A stretch of 64,000 nucleotides of DNA from Closterium sp. NIES-65 (GCA_948144175.1 CANXME010002068.1:2604001-2668000); one strand, 5' to 3'; shown: positions 33,095 to 45,425, counted from the first letter of the stretch. The notes: generated by a model not told the origin, from the sequence alone. Numbers and translations are program-made.

Positions 33095-33810
33095 CATAGA
33101 TGGTTTCACTGCCCTGTGTCTGCAATGGGTCACCTGGTTTTGCGTTTGCATTCCATAGCTGGAGCTTCTGCACATGTCTGCAATCCTCAGGCGGGCAAGC
33201 TCTCGGGCCACACCCTTCCTCGTATCCTCCTTGATTCTCCGTTTAAGGCCCCTGATTTTCGGTATCGTGGCGTCCCTTTTGACGAGTCCATGTCTTTCTA
33301 CGCATGCTTCCCCCACCGAGGTCTCCCAGTTCTCCCCCCTCCCCTCTTCCTCACTCCCAGTCCTCCCCCTAGTTCTGATCTTTGAACCCATGCCCGGCCG
33401 CACCAGGTGTGTCTCGTGCTACCGCTCCTCCATTGGTATGATGTCTAATGTCGTCTCCTTCATCACCCCCTACGTCGCCCTCGGAGTCACCGCAACAGCT
33501 TTCATAGCTACCACGGCAGGTCATAGTGGAATCTAGCGGTGTTGGTGTTGGGGGTGCTGGCTTAGAGGGGGCTGGTATTGGAGGTACTGATTTTAGGGAT
33601 GATGATGTTGAAGGTGCTGCTTTGGGTGATGCTGATGCTAAAGATGATGGAGCTACAGACCCTACCACTGGGTGTGCTGGAGTTGGAGGTGCTGGTTGTG
33701 AGAGTGCTGGTTGTAGGGTTGCTGCAGCTGCGGCACTTGTCCCAGCCGCGTACCTTCCAGCTTCTTCAGCAGCAGCATCAATCATTGCACGTGTGAGTGG
33801 TCTTTGAACT
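33095..33810 (+). mobile_element. Copia-F, old Copia-A-like pol fragment
   Basis: A plus-strand fragment corresponding to the integrase C-terminus and linker of Copia-A. GKLSGHTLPRILLDSPFKAP, then FRYRGVPFDESMSFYACFPH and RGLPVLPPP, parallel DKLSPRAAPCVFLGFPTDAP, then VTFDESVPFYRLFPY and PSLPPPP in A2. A downstream Gly/Ala/Asp-rich segment (about 33535-33790: GVGVGGAGLEGAGIGGTDF) mirrors the linker repeat region. No LTRs are visible. It is strongly diverged from A1, A2 and A3, broken several times, and therefore old. Confidence 0.75.
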
Positions 33811-35529
33811 CTAGGTTCTCCTGCCCCTTCCCACGACCGCTTAACGCCTCCTACTATTTACGGTCCTACGCTTCCTCCTCTAAACATGGCCCGTCTCCTC
33901 CTTCATTTCCTTCCTTGTATCTAGCCTCCTCTTACTAGTCCCATCGTCCTCTATCTGCCACGGAACTGCAACCTCTTGAGCACTTACTTGCAAACCAAAG
34001 AGTGAAACGACCCATTCTGCCAACTATTTGTACCACAAATAAATGGTTCTAGTTGTTGGCCCTAGTCATGTCTTGAATCATACACGAACAGCCAAATGGG
34101 TTGGCGAACCAACTGCATATACGACATTCTCTTCGCCCCATCCCTCTGAAATATAGTATGGCTGTGATCCACACTCGTTGGCAGCTTGTACGATCACCTG
34201 CCCATTGATCTACAGCCAGTTCTAACTTGTTAGACACCTCCTCCTTTGTCATCTCACTACCTTAGCTAGCCTTTGCTGCACATCGCATCATGATATGCAT
34301 GAAATGCACTCTAAGGCGTCGGTGCTGTTGCTACGGCAACAGCGGCAACAGGGCAGCAGGGGCAGCAGGAGCCAAGGCACCACTGCCCACCGGTGCTTCC
34401 ATATTACCTGCTGGCAGCACCGGTGCTGCTGCACTCGCCATTGCAATCGCTGCTGGACTGGCTACTGCTCCTGCATCCCCGATCTGCGTTCCTCCTCCTT
34501 TAACCCATTCTAGTTCCTCCTCCTGTGCCTCTATTCGCCCCACCACCGCAGCCCCCGTCTCCACCGCCTCCGCCAACCGCCTGCCGACGGAGCTCTGCTA
34601 GCCGCTTCTTGCGCGCGTTTCCCTCCCGCGCGTTTGGCCCGCGCCCGCCGCACCTGCGCACAAGGCAACATTTCCGCGCGCTGTCATATGTGCGGTTGGA
34701 CAATGCATTCCGGCTGGTTGCCGCGACGATTCGATTTTGTGGCTTGGTTGATTGGCTGCCGCACTGTTGCCTGCGCCATTGTTGATGCCTCTTCTCGTAC
34801 TCGATAATCCTGTACTCGTTAGCAGCGGATTTGGCAACACTTCGAGAGAGGTGGATCTCAGCCGTTGTGGATTCTGAATCATTGGAACCTCCGTAATTTC
34901 TGAGATATCTGCAATTTTTTTAGATTCCAAACCGTCTTATTTCACGAAGCGGTGAGGTAAGTCGCCTTGCTTTGCTGCATATGCGAAAACTGAATCGAGG
35001 AAATGAAAAGATAAATGAGCCAGTGCGACGGGTACCGCGTCGAGCCATCGCAGCATTCCACGGCAGCCAACGCGTCGGTATAGCCGGAGCCGTCGCTCGG
35101 TTCATATTCTGTCGCAGGGGAATAGGAGAGGCATGATATCTCTTCATGTATGCTGTGGTAAGATAGAAATAAAGCACTGTATTTGCAGGTCCAAGGCCAC
35201 ATGGTATTATTTTACACCCGCATCATTTATTACATCATCATGTATGACTGTGTCATAGATTGATTCTACTAAAAACGAGTGACGAGCGGTAACAACGTGG
35301 GTGACGTGACGAGACGATTCGTGATGGATTTTGTAATAGAGGCGCTGTTCTGGCGTACTGTACCGCGGCCAAAAAAGGCCATCTTTTGGAGGGGGAGAGT
35401 CACCCTCGGTTCAATTTTGCTAGACCATTTTCCTGTTGTGCAGACGTAATGGCCCTGTTCAATAGCAGGGTGACCCCAACTGTAAAATTTCTCCTACGGT
35501 GGGAGAAACTGTTGCGACCCCCGTGCAAT
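33811..35529. other. unassigned stretch before C0
   Basis: About 1.7 kb with no element family I recognise. Short frames exist on the minus strand (34049-34252, beginning MTKEEVSNKLELAVDQWAGD, and 34331-34576, Ala/Gly/Pro-rich), but neither has a domain I can name and they may not be genes. A 7-bp stem hairpin (tttctcc/ggagaaa, 35488-35508) lies just left of the Copia-C LTR. The base composition is mixed: C/G-rich at 34300-34680, AT-rich after 34850. It may be host intergenic DNA. Confidence 0.4.
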
Positions 35530-36539
35530 TGTCAACAGGAGTTGTGTGTTGGCCCCGTACTCGCTTGGGAGGAGCCAACTTCGTGGTTGGCTGACACGAC
35601 TGCTGGTCGACCTGGTGGTTGGTCGACAAGGCCTGCTGGTCGACTTGGTGGTTGGTCGACCAGGTGTGATGTCGACCTGGTGGTCAACGAAGGACAGGCC
35701 GACGTCGACCTCGACAGAGGGATTCAGGACGCCGAGCTGCTAGGCATCGAGTAGCAGGGCGTCGACTTGGTGACGCCGACTTCGAGTAGCCGGCTCTGGG
35801 GGTCGGCTGACAACTGTGCTGGTCGACGAGAAGCTGGTCGACCAGGAGTGACGTCGACATGGAGCTGGTCGACTAGTGGTAGTGGTCGACCTGGTGAGGT
35901 TGACTGGAGGTGGCAGTCGACTTGGGAGGTCGACGGACACATACAGGAGCAGCTAGTCGACATGGTTGCCCAGTCGACCAGGTTACCCAGGTAACAAGGT
36001 TCTGCGGAAGAGTGCGACGGTTTTGGCGAGATCGACCTTGGTGGTGGTATCCCGAGGTCGACGTGGCTGATCAGAAGCAGTCGTCAGCACGATGTTGATT
36101 CGGTGTGTGCGCTATGCAGGCAACGAGGCACTGCACGCCAATCATCTGCGAGCACGTGCGAAGCGGGTGCGTTGCTGTCCTACGGGAGCAACGTTGGCAC
36201 GCCGTCAACCTGCAACGTTGGCACGCTGTCAACTTGCAGCATTGGCAAGCCGCGACTCTGCACTACTGGAGCGCGGTCGACCAAGTCGTGCTGGCACGTG
36301 GTCATCCGTGCTGCGCTGGCAGTAGACTTGGTTGCATACTGGCTTCGATGTAGTCTAGTCTTGCCGACTTCATTGAACCATTGATGTGAACTTTTGGTAA
36401 TAAAACTCTTGCCAGCTTTCCCAATGAACCAGCAAGTAGTGTAAGTACGAGTAAACGACTAAGTGGATGAACGTAGAGATCACACAAGCACCCGTACCTA
36501 GCCCGTAGTCTAGTTACCGTTGTAGTAGATATCTCCGCA
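35530..36539 (+). repeat. C0 5' LTR with gtcgac-rich minisatellite
   Basis: 1,010 bp. The outer parts align with the C1 3' LTR (53930-54983): the cttgggnggagccaac start region, the caacgttggcacgc block, and the gcccgtagtctag...atctccgca end. The centre (about 35590-35960) is an irregular array of gtcgacctggtggttg-like units with many gtcgac hexamers, which the C1 LTR replaces with a different array. Confidence 0.85.
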
Positions 36540-37115
36540 TGGTGCGGTGAGCGTAGAAGGCACACGACTTACCTTTTAGTCAGGTCGACGTAGACATCAC
36601 TTACCTAATTTGTAGTTGTAGGCCGGCAGCTGTGCGGTAGTCACTATGGTAGGAGCCGTAGGTGACGCAGGGGTGATGGACACCCTGGAGCCACGGCTGG
36701 AGGACACAAAGAGACGCCATGATGCCTACGCGTACGGAGAAATACCCTGAACGACGAAGGCGGCGTCGACGTGGGCGTCAACGCCGGTGGTGGTCAAGTC
36801 GGCAATAGTGCGGGAGGCACGTCGAGGCAGTGTGGTTTGATTCACGCCGATGTAGTCGGCGGCGTTCAGGCGCAGGGGATGCGGTCATCCGCGGCCGCAG
36901 GCACCTTGCAGGGTGACGACGGAGGTCGACGAAGTGGATCTTCAACGATGTCGGCGACCCAGGTGACAGCATGCAGGATTGCACCGAGCTACGGCTACTT
37001 CAAGTTTACGTCGGATAGGATCTTGGTCACTCCCCTGCTGGTCAATCAACCCGAAATCCTCACCTGGAAGAAGCCATTGAGCCCCAGCTGGAGATGGCCG
37101 GGCTGATCAACTTTG
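35530..37115 (+). mobile_element. Copia-C, 5' part (C0)
   Basis: The 5' end of a plus-strand Copia-C: LTR 35530-36539 (TGTCAACAGG...ATCTCCGCA), a possible primer site TGGTGCGGTGAGCG right after it (36540-36553), an untranslated leader, and the start of gag (from about 36645) up to MAGLINF near 37105. B4 is inserted at 37115 (left TSD copy ctttg, 37111-37115). It is matched by C1 at 42632-43275 and by the C1 3' LTR. Left flank: gcaat (35525-35529). It may be the 5' part of the same insertion whose 3' part is C2. It has several breaks. Confidence 0.83.
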
Positions 37116-38208
37116 TGTTGGGTGCAAATTCACATTGCACGACATCCTGCCATCTGTTTGTATGAGTATGCGTGTGCGAATGCATTCGGGTGTGAATGGA
37201 ATGTTCGTGTGTTTGTTTGCTTTCGCAATTTTCGCTTGAAGCATTTGCAGGTACTCGCACAACGTGCGCTTCGGCACAACATTGTACGCGCTATGAACAG
37301 TACAAGCAGAAAGGACGAGCTCGCAAAGGAACCCAAGATGGAAGCTTTGCGGTTCGGTTGAATTGATGGTGCAGATTCAGTTCTATCCAACTCGAAATTG
37401 TACTGTTTTGTTTGGTTGACTATAGCGTAGCAGGGCAGGCACTATAGGGGTACAATTTAGGTGAAGGTTGGATGTTGTTTGTCTGTATCTGCTTGTTACA
37501 GGGCCAGGGGAAACCAGTGGAACCAGCATTTGGCTGGTTGGGCAAGGACAAATCAGGTTCTGTTTTTTAGGACCTGAACCTGGTTGTTGTTTTCCCAGGT
37601 TGGAAAAACAGAACCAGAGGTTGTTTACAAGCCTACCACCAGCTGTTTTGTCCAGCCAGGTTGATTCTGTTGCTTGGAATTATTTGGGATCATCCCTAGT
37701 TGTTCCCAGGTTTATTCCCAAGGTCCTTGCTAGCTAGAACTATATATTCCTTCTCTGTTTGTACCTGAATATAGTGAATTTGATTCAAGTGAATTCCTCC
37801 CTTCCTGGAATTTCGTTTCTCGAGGTGCGACAGCGGAATACTACCCGAGTCAACACTAGTACGCTAGCACTCCAACGCTAGGCAAACGCTGTCCGAGCCA
37901 TAACTTTGTAATGGCTGACTTTTTTGCGAGGCAACTTGGCTTATTTTAAAGCTCTTGGAGTGAGCTTCGATATAGGAAATTCTCAGCTTAATCCGGTCGA
38001 CGGTCTGCACGATACATTGCGCGACGTTCTAGGTACTCTTGTTATTTTGACTAAGTCATTCTTGATCCCTCTCTCTACAATCTCGGACCCGAGGATAGGG
38101 GCTGGTCTTGTACCAGGCACCCAAGGACCCTTGGAGGTGACCCCGAGGAGAGGTTTTAAGTTTGATAAAGTCTTAATAGCTTGAGTTTATTAGGCCCTTA
38201 CACCAACA
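37116..38208 (+). repeat. B4 5' LTR
   Basis: 1,093 bp, TGTTGGGTGCAA...CACCAACA, with the same internal hairpin and gctagcactc block as other Copia-B LTRs. Confidence 0.93.
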
Positions 38209-38253
38209 AGCTGGTATCAGAGCTGCGTTATAGTGATCCTCGATATAGGTAGC

Positions 38254-41240
38254 TATGGCGGGCAACACCTCGACGGGAGCTGGTGAATCTTCAGCCCAAG
38301 ATCGTAGCGGCAGCCATGATTCTTGTGTTTTAGCGCCAAGGGGAGAGTGAACAAACCAGGGCTCGCTGATCAAAGAGGTGCTGAAGAATTTCACCGTCGA
38401 GAAGTTCAATTGTGAGGGCTATGATGATTGGGCCTGGAAAATGCAACTATATTTCCGTCAGATTGGATTGCTGAAACTAATGATAGGGGAGGAGCCTAGA
38501 CCGAGTGACCCCGCGCTGCAGGAAGATTGGGACGAGCGCTCCTCGGCTGGCAACTATTTGATGTCGCAGAGTTTGGAGCTGAACCAGCGTCACCACGTCA
38601 TGCACCTGCTGCCGGAGGTTGAGTGCGATCCGAAGGCGTGGACCGTATTGAAGGAGCTGTACGCCCTGACCTCCGTTGTTGCAACGTTGATGCTGGAGAG
38701 GGAGCTGTCCGCGTTGCGCCTGAGCGAGAGAGAGCCTGTGCAACCTGTCCTGGACAAATTGCGCGACCTCTACGCGAAGTTGGCGACCGCGGGAATCACC
38801 TACCCGGAGCAGACCAAGTGCCTGAAGATGCTCTCGCTGCTGCCGGAATCGTGGCTTCAATTCACGAGCGGATTGAGCCTGCCGCAGAACCAGAGCTCGT
38901 GGACACTCGAGTGGGTGCGAAGAAAGATTCTGGAGAAAGACTTCCGTCGCCGCCAACTGAGGGGTGGAGACGACGGCAGCAGCGGCTAGGGGATGCAAGG
39001 AAGCCGACGTGGCAGAGGACGTGGCTTCAGTAGTGCTGGACGCGGTGCAAAGAAGGACGACGACTCCAACGACCAACAAGGAGGTACCGGTTGGGGTCGC
39101 GGTGCGAAATCTGGACGTGGGGGCAAGTCGGGTGTTGGTGGCAAAATGAAAGGGAGTTGGTGGTATTGTGAGAAGGAAGGGCACCCCTGGTTTTTGTGCT
39201 ATAAGAAACCCGATGGATGGACCCCCCAGAATCGTCATCAGGATGACGGCGCGCGGAGGAACCAGAAAAACGGCGCGAGCATGGTCGCCGATTCGTCCGA
39301 CAACAACCCGAAGAGCAACGGCGATGCGGAAAAGAAGAAGGAGCGCACCGCAGGCCAGTTCTTCCATATTGGAGAGCAGGGAGAGCAGGGGGAGCAAGAA
39401 GACGCCTCTGCCAAGGTTGGAGCAGAGCTGCACCCCCTGGATTATTGGGTGTTGGACACGGGGACTGCTTGGACGATGACGCCGCGCAAGGACCTGCTGG
39501 ACCACGTACGCGCTGCACCGATTAACGAAGTCTGCTCCGCCTCTGGACACGCGCTGAAGGTGGCTGGTGCGGGACGAGCTGCGTTTAAGGGAGCGGATGG
39601 CAAGCCAGTGGTGCTGCACGACGTTCTTCTCCTTCCTGAACTCAACGCCAACCTCATCTCCCTCCGTAAGCTTGGCATGGCTGGGGTGAGCACTAGCACG
39701 GATGGGGCACGCACTTACAAGGGGCAACTGGGCAATCGGGTGCTTTGGGATCTGCACGAGAGCATGGACGTGTACAGATCTATGTGGCAGCTGCCGGCGT
39801 TGGCATAGCATGGTCGGGGGCACGCTGGAGAGGGGTCTACATCCCAGGGGGAGTGCAATGCCGTTGGAGGGGTTGGTGTGAAAGTGTCGGCCAGATCTGG
39901 GGAGACGGATTGGGCAACGGCACACCGGCGCTTGGGGCATGTGGCAATGCCCTTGTTGAAGCAGTTGGAGAAAGATGGAGCCGTTTAGGGTCTGAAGCTG
40001 AACGGACACCCACCTGATAAGAATTGTGAAATCTGTTTGCTCTCAAAGTTTACCCGTTTCCCCTTCCATGGTATGGCTGGCAGGAGCAAGAAGCCGTTGG
40101 AGCTGGTCCACATGGACTTGGTGGGGCCGCTGCCGGTTCAGGGACACAAGGGGGAGCGGTACTTTCTGACCATAGTGAATGATTGGAGCAGGCTTATATG
40201 GGCATATCCGCAAAAGCAGAAGGACCATGCCGCCTCTACGATACGGGAAGATTGGCTGCCATTTGTGGAGAAGCAAGCGGAGTGTGTGGTGAAGCGGATT
40301 AGGACAGATCGGGGTGGTGAGTTCCTTGGAGCTGAGATGACGGCCTGGCTCAAGAAGCAGGGCATCCAGAGGGAGCTGACCACGGCTTACACGCCACTGT
40401 CTATCGGTGTAGCAGAACGGGCGAACCGGACAATTCTGGAGACAGCTAGGGCGCTGCTCATAGAATCTGGGCTGGGCAACTTGATGTGGCCCCATGCTGT
40501 TCGGCACGCTACCGTCGCTAGGAACAGGGTACTCACAAAGGTTGGGGATGACTCGTGGGTGCCGTTGTAAAGGTGGCTTGGGAGGAAGCCGCCGGTGGAC
40601 ATGCTGAGGGTGTTCGGTTGCATGGCAGTCGCTCACGTCCCCAAGACCTACCGCAGTAAGTTGGGGGCAAGTGCAATCTGGTGTGTGCATTTGGGGCTGG
40701 CTGCTGAGAGCAAGGGATGGCTGCTGTGGGAACCTTCCAAAGGTGTGTTGTTTGACAGCAGGGATGTGAAGTTTGTTGAGGGCATGATGTATGGGAGCTG
40801 GGAGAAACAGCCGGAGGCCAGGGTGTCCCAGCAGATGGAGCAGATCACCATGCAGCTGGACCTGACTCCTAGTGTGTGGGAGGAAGGAGAGGAGCAAGCT
40901 GCAGAGGGTGGTGATGGAGAGAAGGTGCAGGAGGAACCTGCTGGTGGAGGTGATGGTGTGGAGACTAGCGGTAGCACTAGTGGAGCTGCTGGATCCGAGG
41001 GAGGAGAGCAGCAGCAAGGAACAACTAAGAAGCCGAAGGGTGTCGTTATGAAAGGATGGGAGACACCCGTATTGCTACTAAGAAGCTGACTGCAGGAGCT
41101 GATGTAGCATAGCAGCAGCTTGGGACAGAGGAGGCATTGCTGATTCTACCGCATGGCTATGATCCGGATGAGGAGGAAGAACCTGCCTACTATTTTCTTG
41201 CCCCTACACCGGAGGAACCAGCTAGCATGGAAGAGGCAAT
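38254..41240 (+). pseudogene. B4 gag, protease and integrase region
   Basis: Gag begins MAGNTSTGAGESSAQDRSGS near 38254. The knuckle is around 39155-39200, a protease stretch (DYWVLDTGTAW) near 39440, and integrase is about 39900-40790 (LSKFTRFPFHGMAGRSKKPL, HMDLVGPLPVQGHKGERYF, RIRTDRGGEFLGAEM, VAERANRTILETARALLIES). An acidic Copia-B linker follows (VWEEGEEQAAEGGDGEKVQE). It is a decayed copy. Confidence 0.85.
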
Positions 41241-41243
41241 AGG

Positions 41244-42336
41244 TTTTGGTGTAAGGGCCTAATAAACTCAAGCTATTAAGACTTTATCACACTTAAAACC
41301 TCTCCTCGGGGTCACCTCCAAGGGTCCTTGGGTGCCTGGTACAAGACCAGCCCCTATCCTCGGGTCCGAGTTTGTAGAGAGAGGGATCAAGAGGGACTTA
41401 GTCAAAACAGCAAGAGTACCTTGAACGTCGCGCAGCGTATCGTGCAGACCGTAGATCGGATTAAGCTGAGAATTTACTATATCGAAGCTCAGTCTAAGAG
41501 CTTTAAAATAAGCCAAGTTGCCTCGCGAAAGGTTTTGCCATTACGAAGTTATGGCCCGGACAGCGTTAGCCTAGCGTTGGAGTGCTAGCGTGTTAGCGTT
41601 GACTCGGGTAGCATTCCGCCGTCGCACCGCGTAGAAACGAAATTCCAGGAAGGGAGGAATTCGCTTGAATCAATTTCACTATATTCAGGTACAAACAGAG
41701 AAGGAACAAATAGCTCTAGCTAGCAAGGACCTTGGGAATCAACCTGGGAACAACCAGGGATGATCCCAAATAATTCCAAGCAACAGAACCAACCTGGCTG
41801 GACAAACTAGCAGGTGGTAGGTTGGTGAACAACCTCTGGTTCTGTTTTTCCAACTTGGGAAAACAACAACCAGGTTTAGGTCCTAAAAACAGAACCTGTT
41901 TTGTCTTTGCCCAACCAGCCAAATGCTGGTTCCGCTGGTTTCCCCTGGCCCTGTAGCATGCAGATACAGACAAACAACATCCAACCTTCACCTAAATTGT
42001 ACCCCTATAGTGCCTGCCCTGCTACACTATAGTCAACCAAACAAAACAGTACAATTTCGAGTTGGATAGAACTGAATCTGCGCAATCAAGTAAGCCGAAC
42101 CACAAAGCTTCCATCTTGGGTTCCTTTGCAAGCTCGTCCTTTCTGCTTGTACTGTTCATAGCGCGTCCAATGTTTTGCCGAAGCGCACATTGTGCGAGTA
42201 CCTGCAAATGCTTCAAGCGAAAATTGCGAAAGCAAACAAACACACGAACATACCATTCACACGCAAATGCATTCGCACACGCATACTCGTACAAACAGAC
42301 AGCAGGATGTCGTGCAATGTGAATTTGCACCCATCA
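41244..42336 (-). mobile_element. solo Copia-B LTR (B6) inside B4
   Basis: A single 1,093-bp Copia-B LTR on the minus strand, flanked by a perfect 5-bp duplication atagg (41239-41243, 42337-42341). B4 coding sequence continues on both sides. Solo LTRs of this kind arise by recombination between the two LTRs of one insertion. Confidence 0.93.
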
Positions 42337-42731
42337 ATAGGTGGACCAGATAGGGAGAAGTGGCTGGTTTCGAGGGATGCTGAGTACCAGAGCCTGCTAG
42401 AGAATGGGGCATGGGAGCTGGTGGTGCTGCCTGAGGGGAAGAAAGCCGTACAGTGCAAGTGGGTGCTAAGGATCAAGACCGGTGACAAGGGACAGGTCAC
42501 CATCTACAAGAGTAGGCTGGTGAATAAGGGGTTTTTGCAGAAGGAGAAGCGGGACTTCAATGAGATCTTTGCTCCCACTGCCAAACCCCCTACCCTTCGT
42601 GTCTTGTTGGCAGAAGCAACCGTTAGTGGGACGGTGAGCGTGGACGGCACATGACTTATCTTTCAGTCAGGTCGACGTAGCAGTCACTTACCTATTGTAT
42701 TTGTAGGCCGGCAGCTGTGCGAATCACCACC

Positions 42732-45425
42732 ATGGTTGGCGTAGGTGACACTGGTGTTGCAGATACCATGGAGGCATGGCTGCAAGGGGCGAAGAGACGC
42801 CATGAGGCGACGAAGTTCGGCGACCTTCCGTGGGCAGTCGTCGAGGCTGGCATCCGTGCCGTGTGGGCGACGGAGCACCCTCCTTCTCGGCCTGCTTCTC
42901 CTCGACTGGTGAACACCGAGGGCGGCGTCGACGCCGGCGTCAACGCTGTGGGTGGCCAAGTCGGCAGTAGTACGGGAGGCACATACAGGCAGCGTGGTGT
43001 GATTCACGCCGGTGAAGTCGGCAGCGTTCAGGCGCGAGGAGTGCAGTCATCGGCGAGTGCAGGCTCCTCGCACGGCGATGTCGGATTTCGACGAAGCGGT
43101 TTGTCGCCGATGTAGGCGACCCAGGTTACGGCGGGCGGGATTGCACTGAGCTACGGCTACTTCAAGTTTACGCCGGACAGGATCTTGGTCAAGCCGCGGC
43201 TCGTTGGTCGACAGGACATCCTCATCGGAAGGAAGCCATCGAGCCCCAGCTGGAGATGGCCGGGCTGATCAGCTTTGCTCGAGGCACCGTGGCGACGCCG
43301 GACGACCCCGACTTGCGTGCGGAGTTTCGCGCCGTGCAGCTGTTGACTTTTACGGTCATCTCGCGGTGCTGCTCGCCGGGCGTGCAGATCGCCTTGAAGT
43401 GGTGCCCAGAGTACCTCGACGCCAGCCACCGGGCATGGCACTTCATCGAGTCGACCTACCAAGTCATCGATGACTTGTTCATCGCCCAGCTGGAGGGGCA
43501 GCTTACGCACCTGCGTATGGGCGCCGAGGAGACGGCAACTGACCACTACAACCGGGCCCGGCGAATTCTCGCCACCATCAGGATGGCCGCAGTGCAGTAC
43601 TCGACTGTGTCGTACGTCACCCACGTCATGCAGGGACTCTCCAGCAGCTACAACCTCCTGAAGCGGCTGTCCATGGCGCCGAGCACGAGAGCGACGCTCA
43701 ACGATGACAACTTGACCTCGTACATCCTGCAGGATGAGGCGATGCAGGAGGCAGAGCGGTCCCAGGAGTTATTGGCGCAGGCAAACTTCGTTGCCCCGGC
43801 GAAGCAAGGTGGCCAACCAGGGCAGCGTGGGCAGCCCGGCGGCAGCGGTAGCAATGGCTGGAAGCAGAGCAAGGACGCCGACAAGAAGAAGTCGGCCAAG
43901 GATAGCGGTTGTGGCGGAGGAGGCCGACGCCGGGAATGCTGGCTGTGCGTCGACCCCGACCACCTCTCCTTCAAGTGCCCCGACCGCAGCGATACCAACA
44001 ACGACGATGCCAAGGGAGACCGCGGGAGGTCGGCTAGCCGTTATCAACGTGGAGGACACCAGCCGCGCAACAAGAAGCAGTCAAACAAGTTGGCCTCGGC
44101 GAAGGACGCCGACTCCTCTGCTGGTGACAAGGGGCGAGACGACAAGGCGGCGTCATGGAGCTCTTGCTGGCGAACCCGGCAGTGGCGGCAACTGTGCAGG
44201 CAAACCCGGTGGTGGTTCTGCTTGACCGCGGCTGCTCGCACCACCTGATGGGGACGAAGGAGGTCTTCGTCGATATGCAGCCGAGCGGTACCATCAAGCA
44301 CGTGCGCGGCTTCAATGGGGCGCTGCAGGACGTTCAAGGTCGTGGCACTGTCGCTCTGCAAGGGGTGGCCGGGAAGCAGGTGCTCATCCCCGACGTGCTC
44401 TACGTCCCCGGCGTACGAGCCAACCTGCTCTCGGCTGGCCAGCTGAAGGAGCACGGCGTAAAGCTGCAGGAGGACGGCGACGGGATGCTGCTCGTCTCAG
44501 CGGCAAGAGAGGTGCTCGGCCAGGCAACGTACACCGGACGTGTTCTCTGCACCGACCTGCGCCCCTGCTCGGCCAAGCAGATGATCCCCACCACGGAGGT
44601 AGTGGCCGTGCGGGCGATTATCTCGGCGACGAAGGCAACGCCGGACAGGCTGCACGTGAGGCTCGCGCACGTCAGCATGGACACTATCCGGAGCTCGGCG
44701 AAGCATGAGGTCGCCACCGGGCTGGACCTCAAGTCGGCGTCTGGCGCCGACTCACCGTGTGTTTCGTGCATCGGCGGGAAGTTGGCGCGACACAGCTTTC
44801 CTTACAAAGGCTCCGACGCCGACGAAGTGCTGGCCGTCGTGCACATCGACCTGACCTGCTCGACTTCGTGAACAGCAAGGGGATCCTCCACGACCTGACC
44901 TGCCCGTACACCCCGCAGCAGAATGGCATGGCGGAGAGGGAGCACAATGCTGCTGCACATAGGCGTGCAGCACCACTGGTGGCACCTAGCTCTGCGGCAG
45001 GACGTCTGGGTCCGCAACTGCCTTGAGCGGTCGGCGCTGCCTCCGGGGACGACGTCGTACCAGCTGCTTATCGGGAAGAAGCCCGACTTCTCGCTGGCAC
45101 GGGTGTGGGGCTGCATAACGGAGCAGGGTGCAGCGACGACGACCACGGAGCAGTCGGCGACCAGGCAGTCGGCAAGGGAGCCGACCGCAAGGGAGCAGTC
45201 GGTTGGGACGCCAACTGATGTTCAGCAGGACGCCGAGGACAGAGACGAAGGCGACGATCGAGAGAACGCCGAGGAGGTCCAGCCGGGACCACGGCGGACT
45301 GGCCGACTTCGGAGGCCACTGGACTTCTTCCTCCCGGCTGCCTTCACCATGGTGTACGACGTGGACGATGATGACCTTATGTACGACGACGCCGAGGAGG
45401 ATGAGGAGTTCTCGGAGCTCGACCC
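42732..45425 (+). pseudogene. C1 gag, protease, integrase and linker region
   Basis: A leader-proximal frame from ATG 42732 (MVGVGDTGVADTMEAWLQG) is followed by capsid-like MAGLISFARGTVATPDDPDL, DHYNRARRILATIRMAAVQY and VMQGLSSSYNLLKRLSM. The knuckle is CWLCVDPDHLSFKC (CX2CX4HX4C, near 43938-43979). A protease-like VLLDRGCSHHLMG lies near 44213. YVPGVRANLLSAGQLKEHGV, VRLAHVSMDTI and CVSCIGGKLARHSF mark the integrase start, and TPQQNGMAERE marks its core end. An acidic linker runs to 45425. It is a broken copy. Confidence 0.83.

Larger units (their letters stand above)
37116..42631 (+). mobile_element. Copia-B copy 4 (B4), 5' part
   Basis: A plus-strand Copia-B inserted in the C0 gag: 5' LTR 37116-38208, primer site TGGTATCAGAGC (38212-38223), gag (from 38254), protease, integrase, linker and the first part of RT up to 42631, where Copia-C sequence (C1) begins. 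A solo LTR, B6, lies in the linker region. The 3' end and LTR are absent from the window at the expected place. It has about half a dozen breaks and is older in appearance than B5. Confidence 0.9.

Noticed and set aside
35590-36060. Possible CRISPR-like array from repeated gtcgac units
   Set aside because: The units are irregular, spacers are not constant in length, it sits inside a plant-type LTR, and no cas genes exist.
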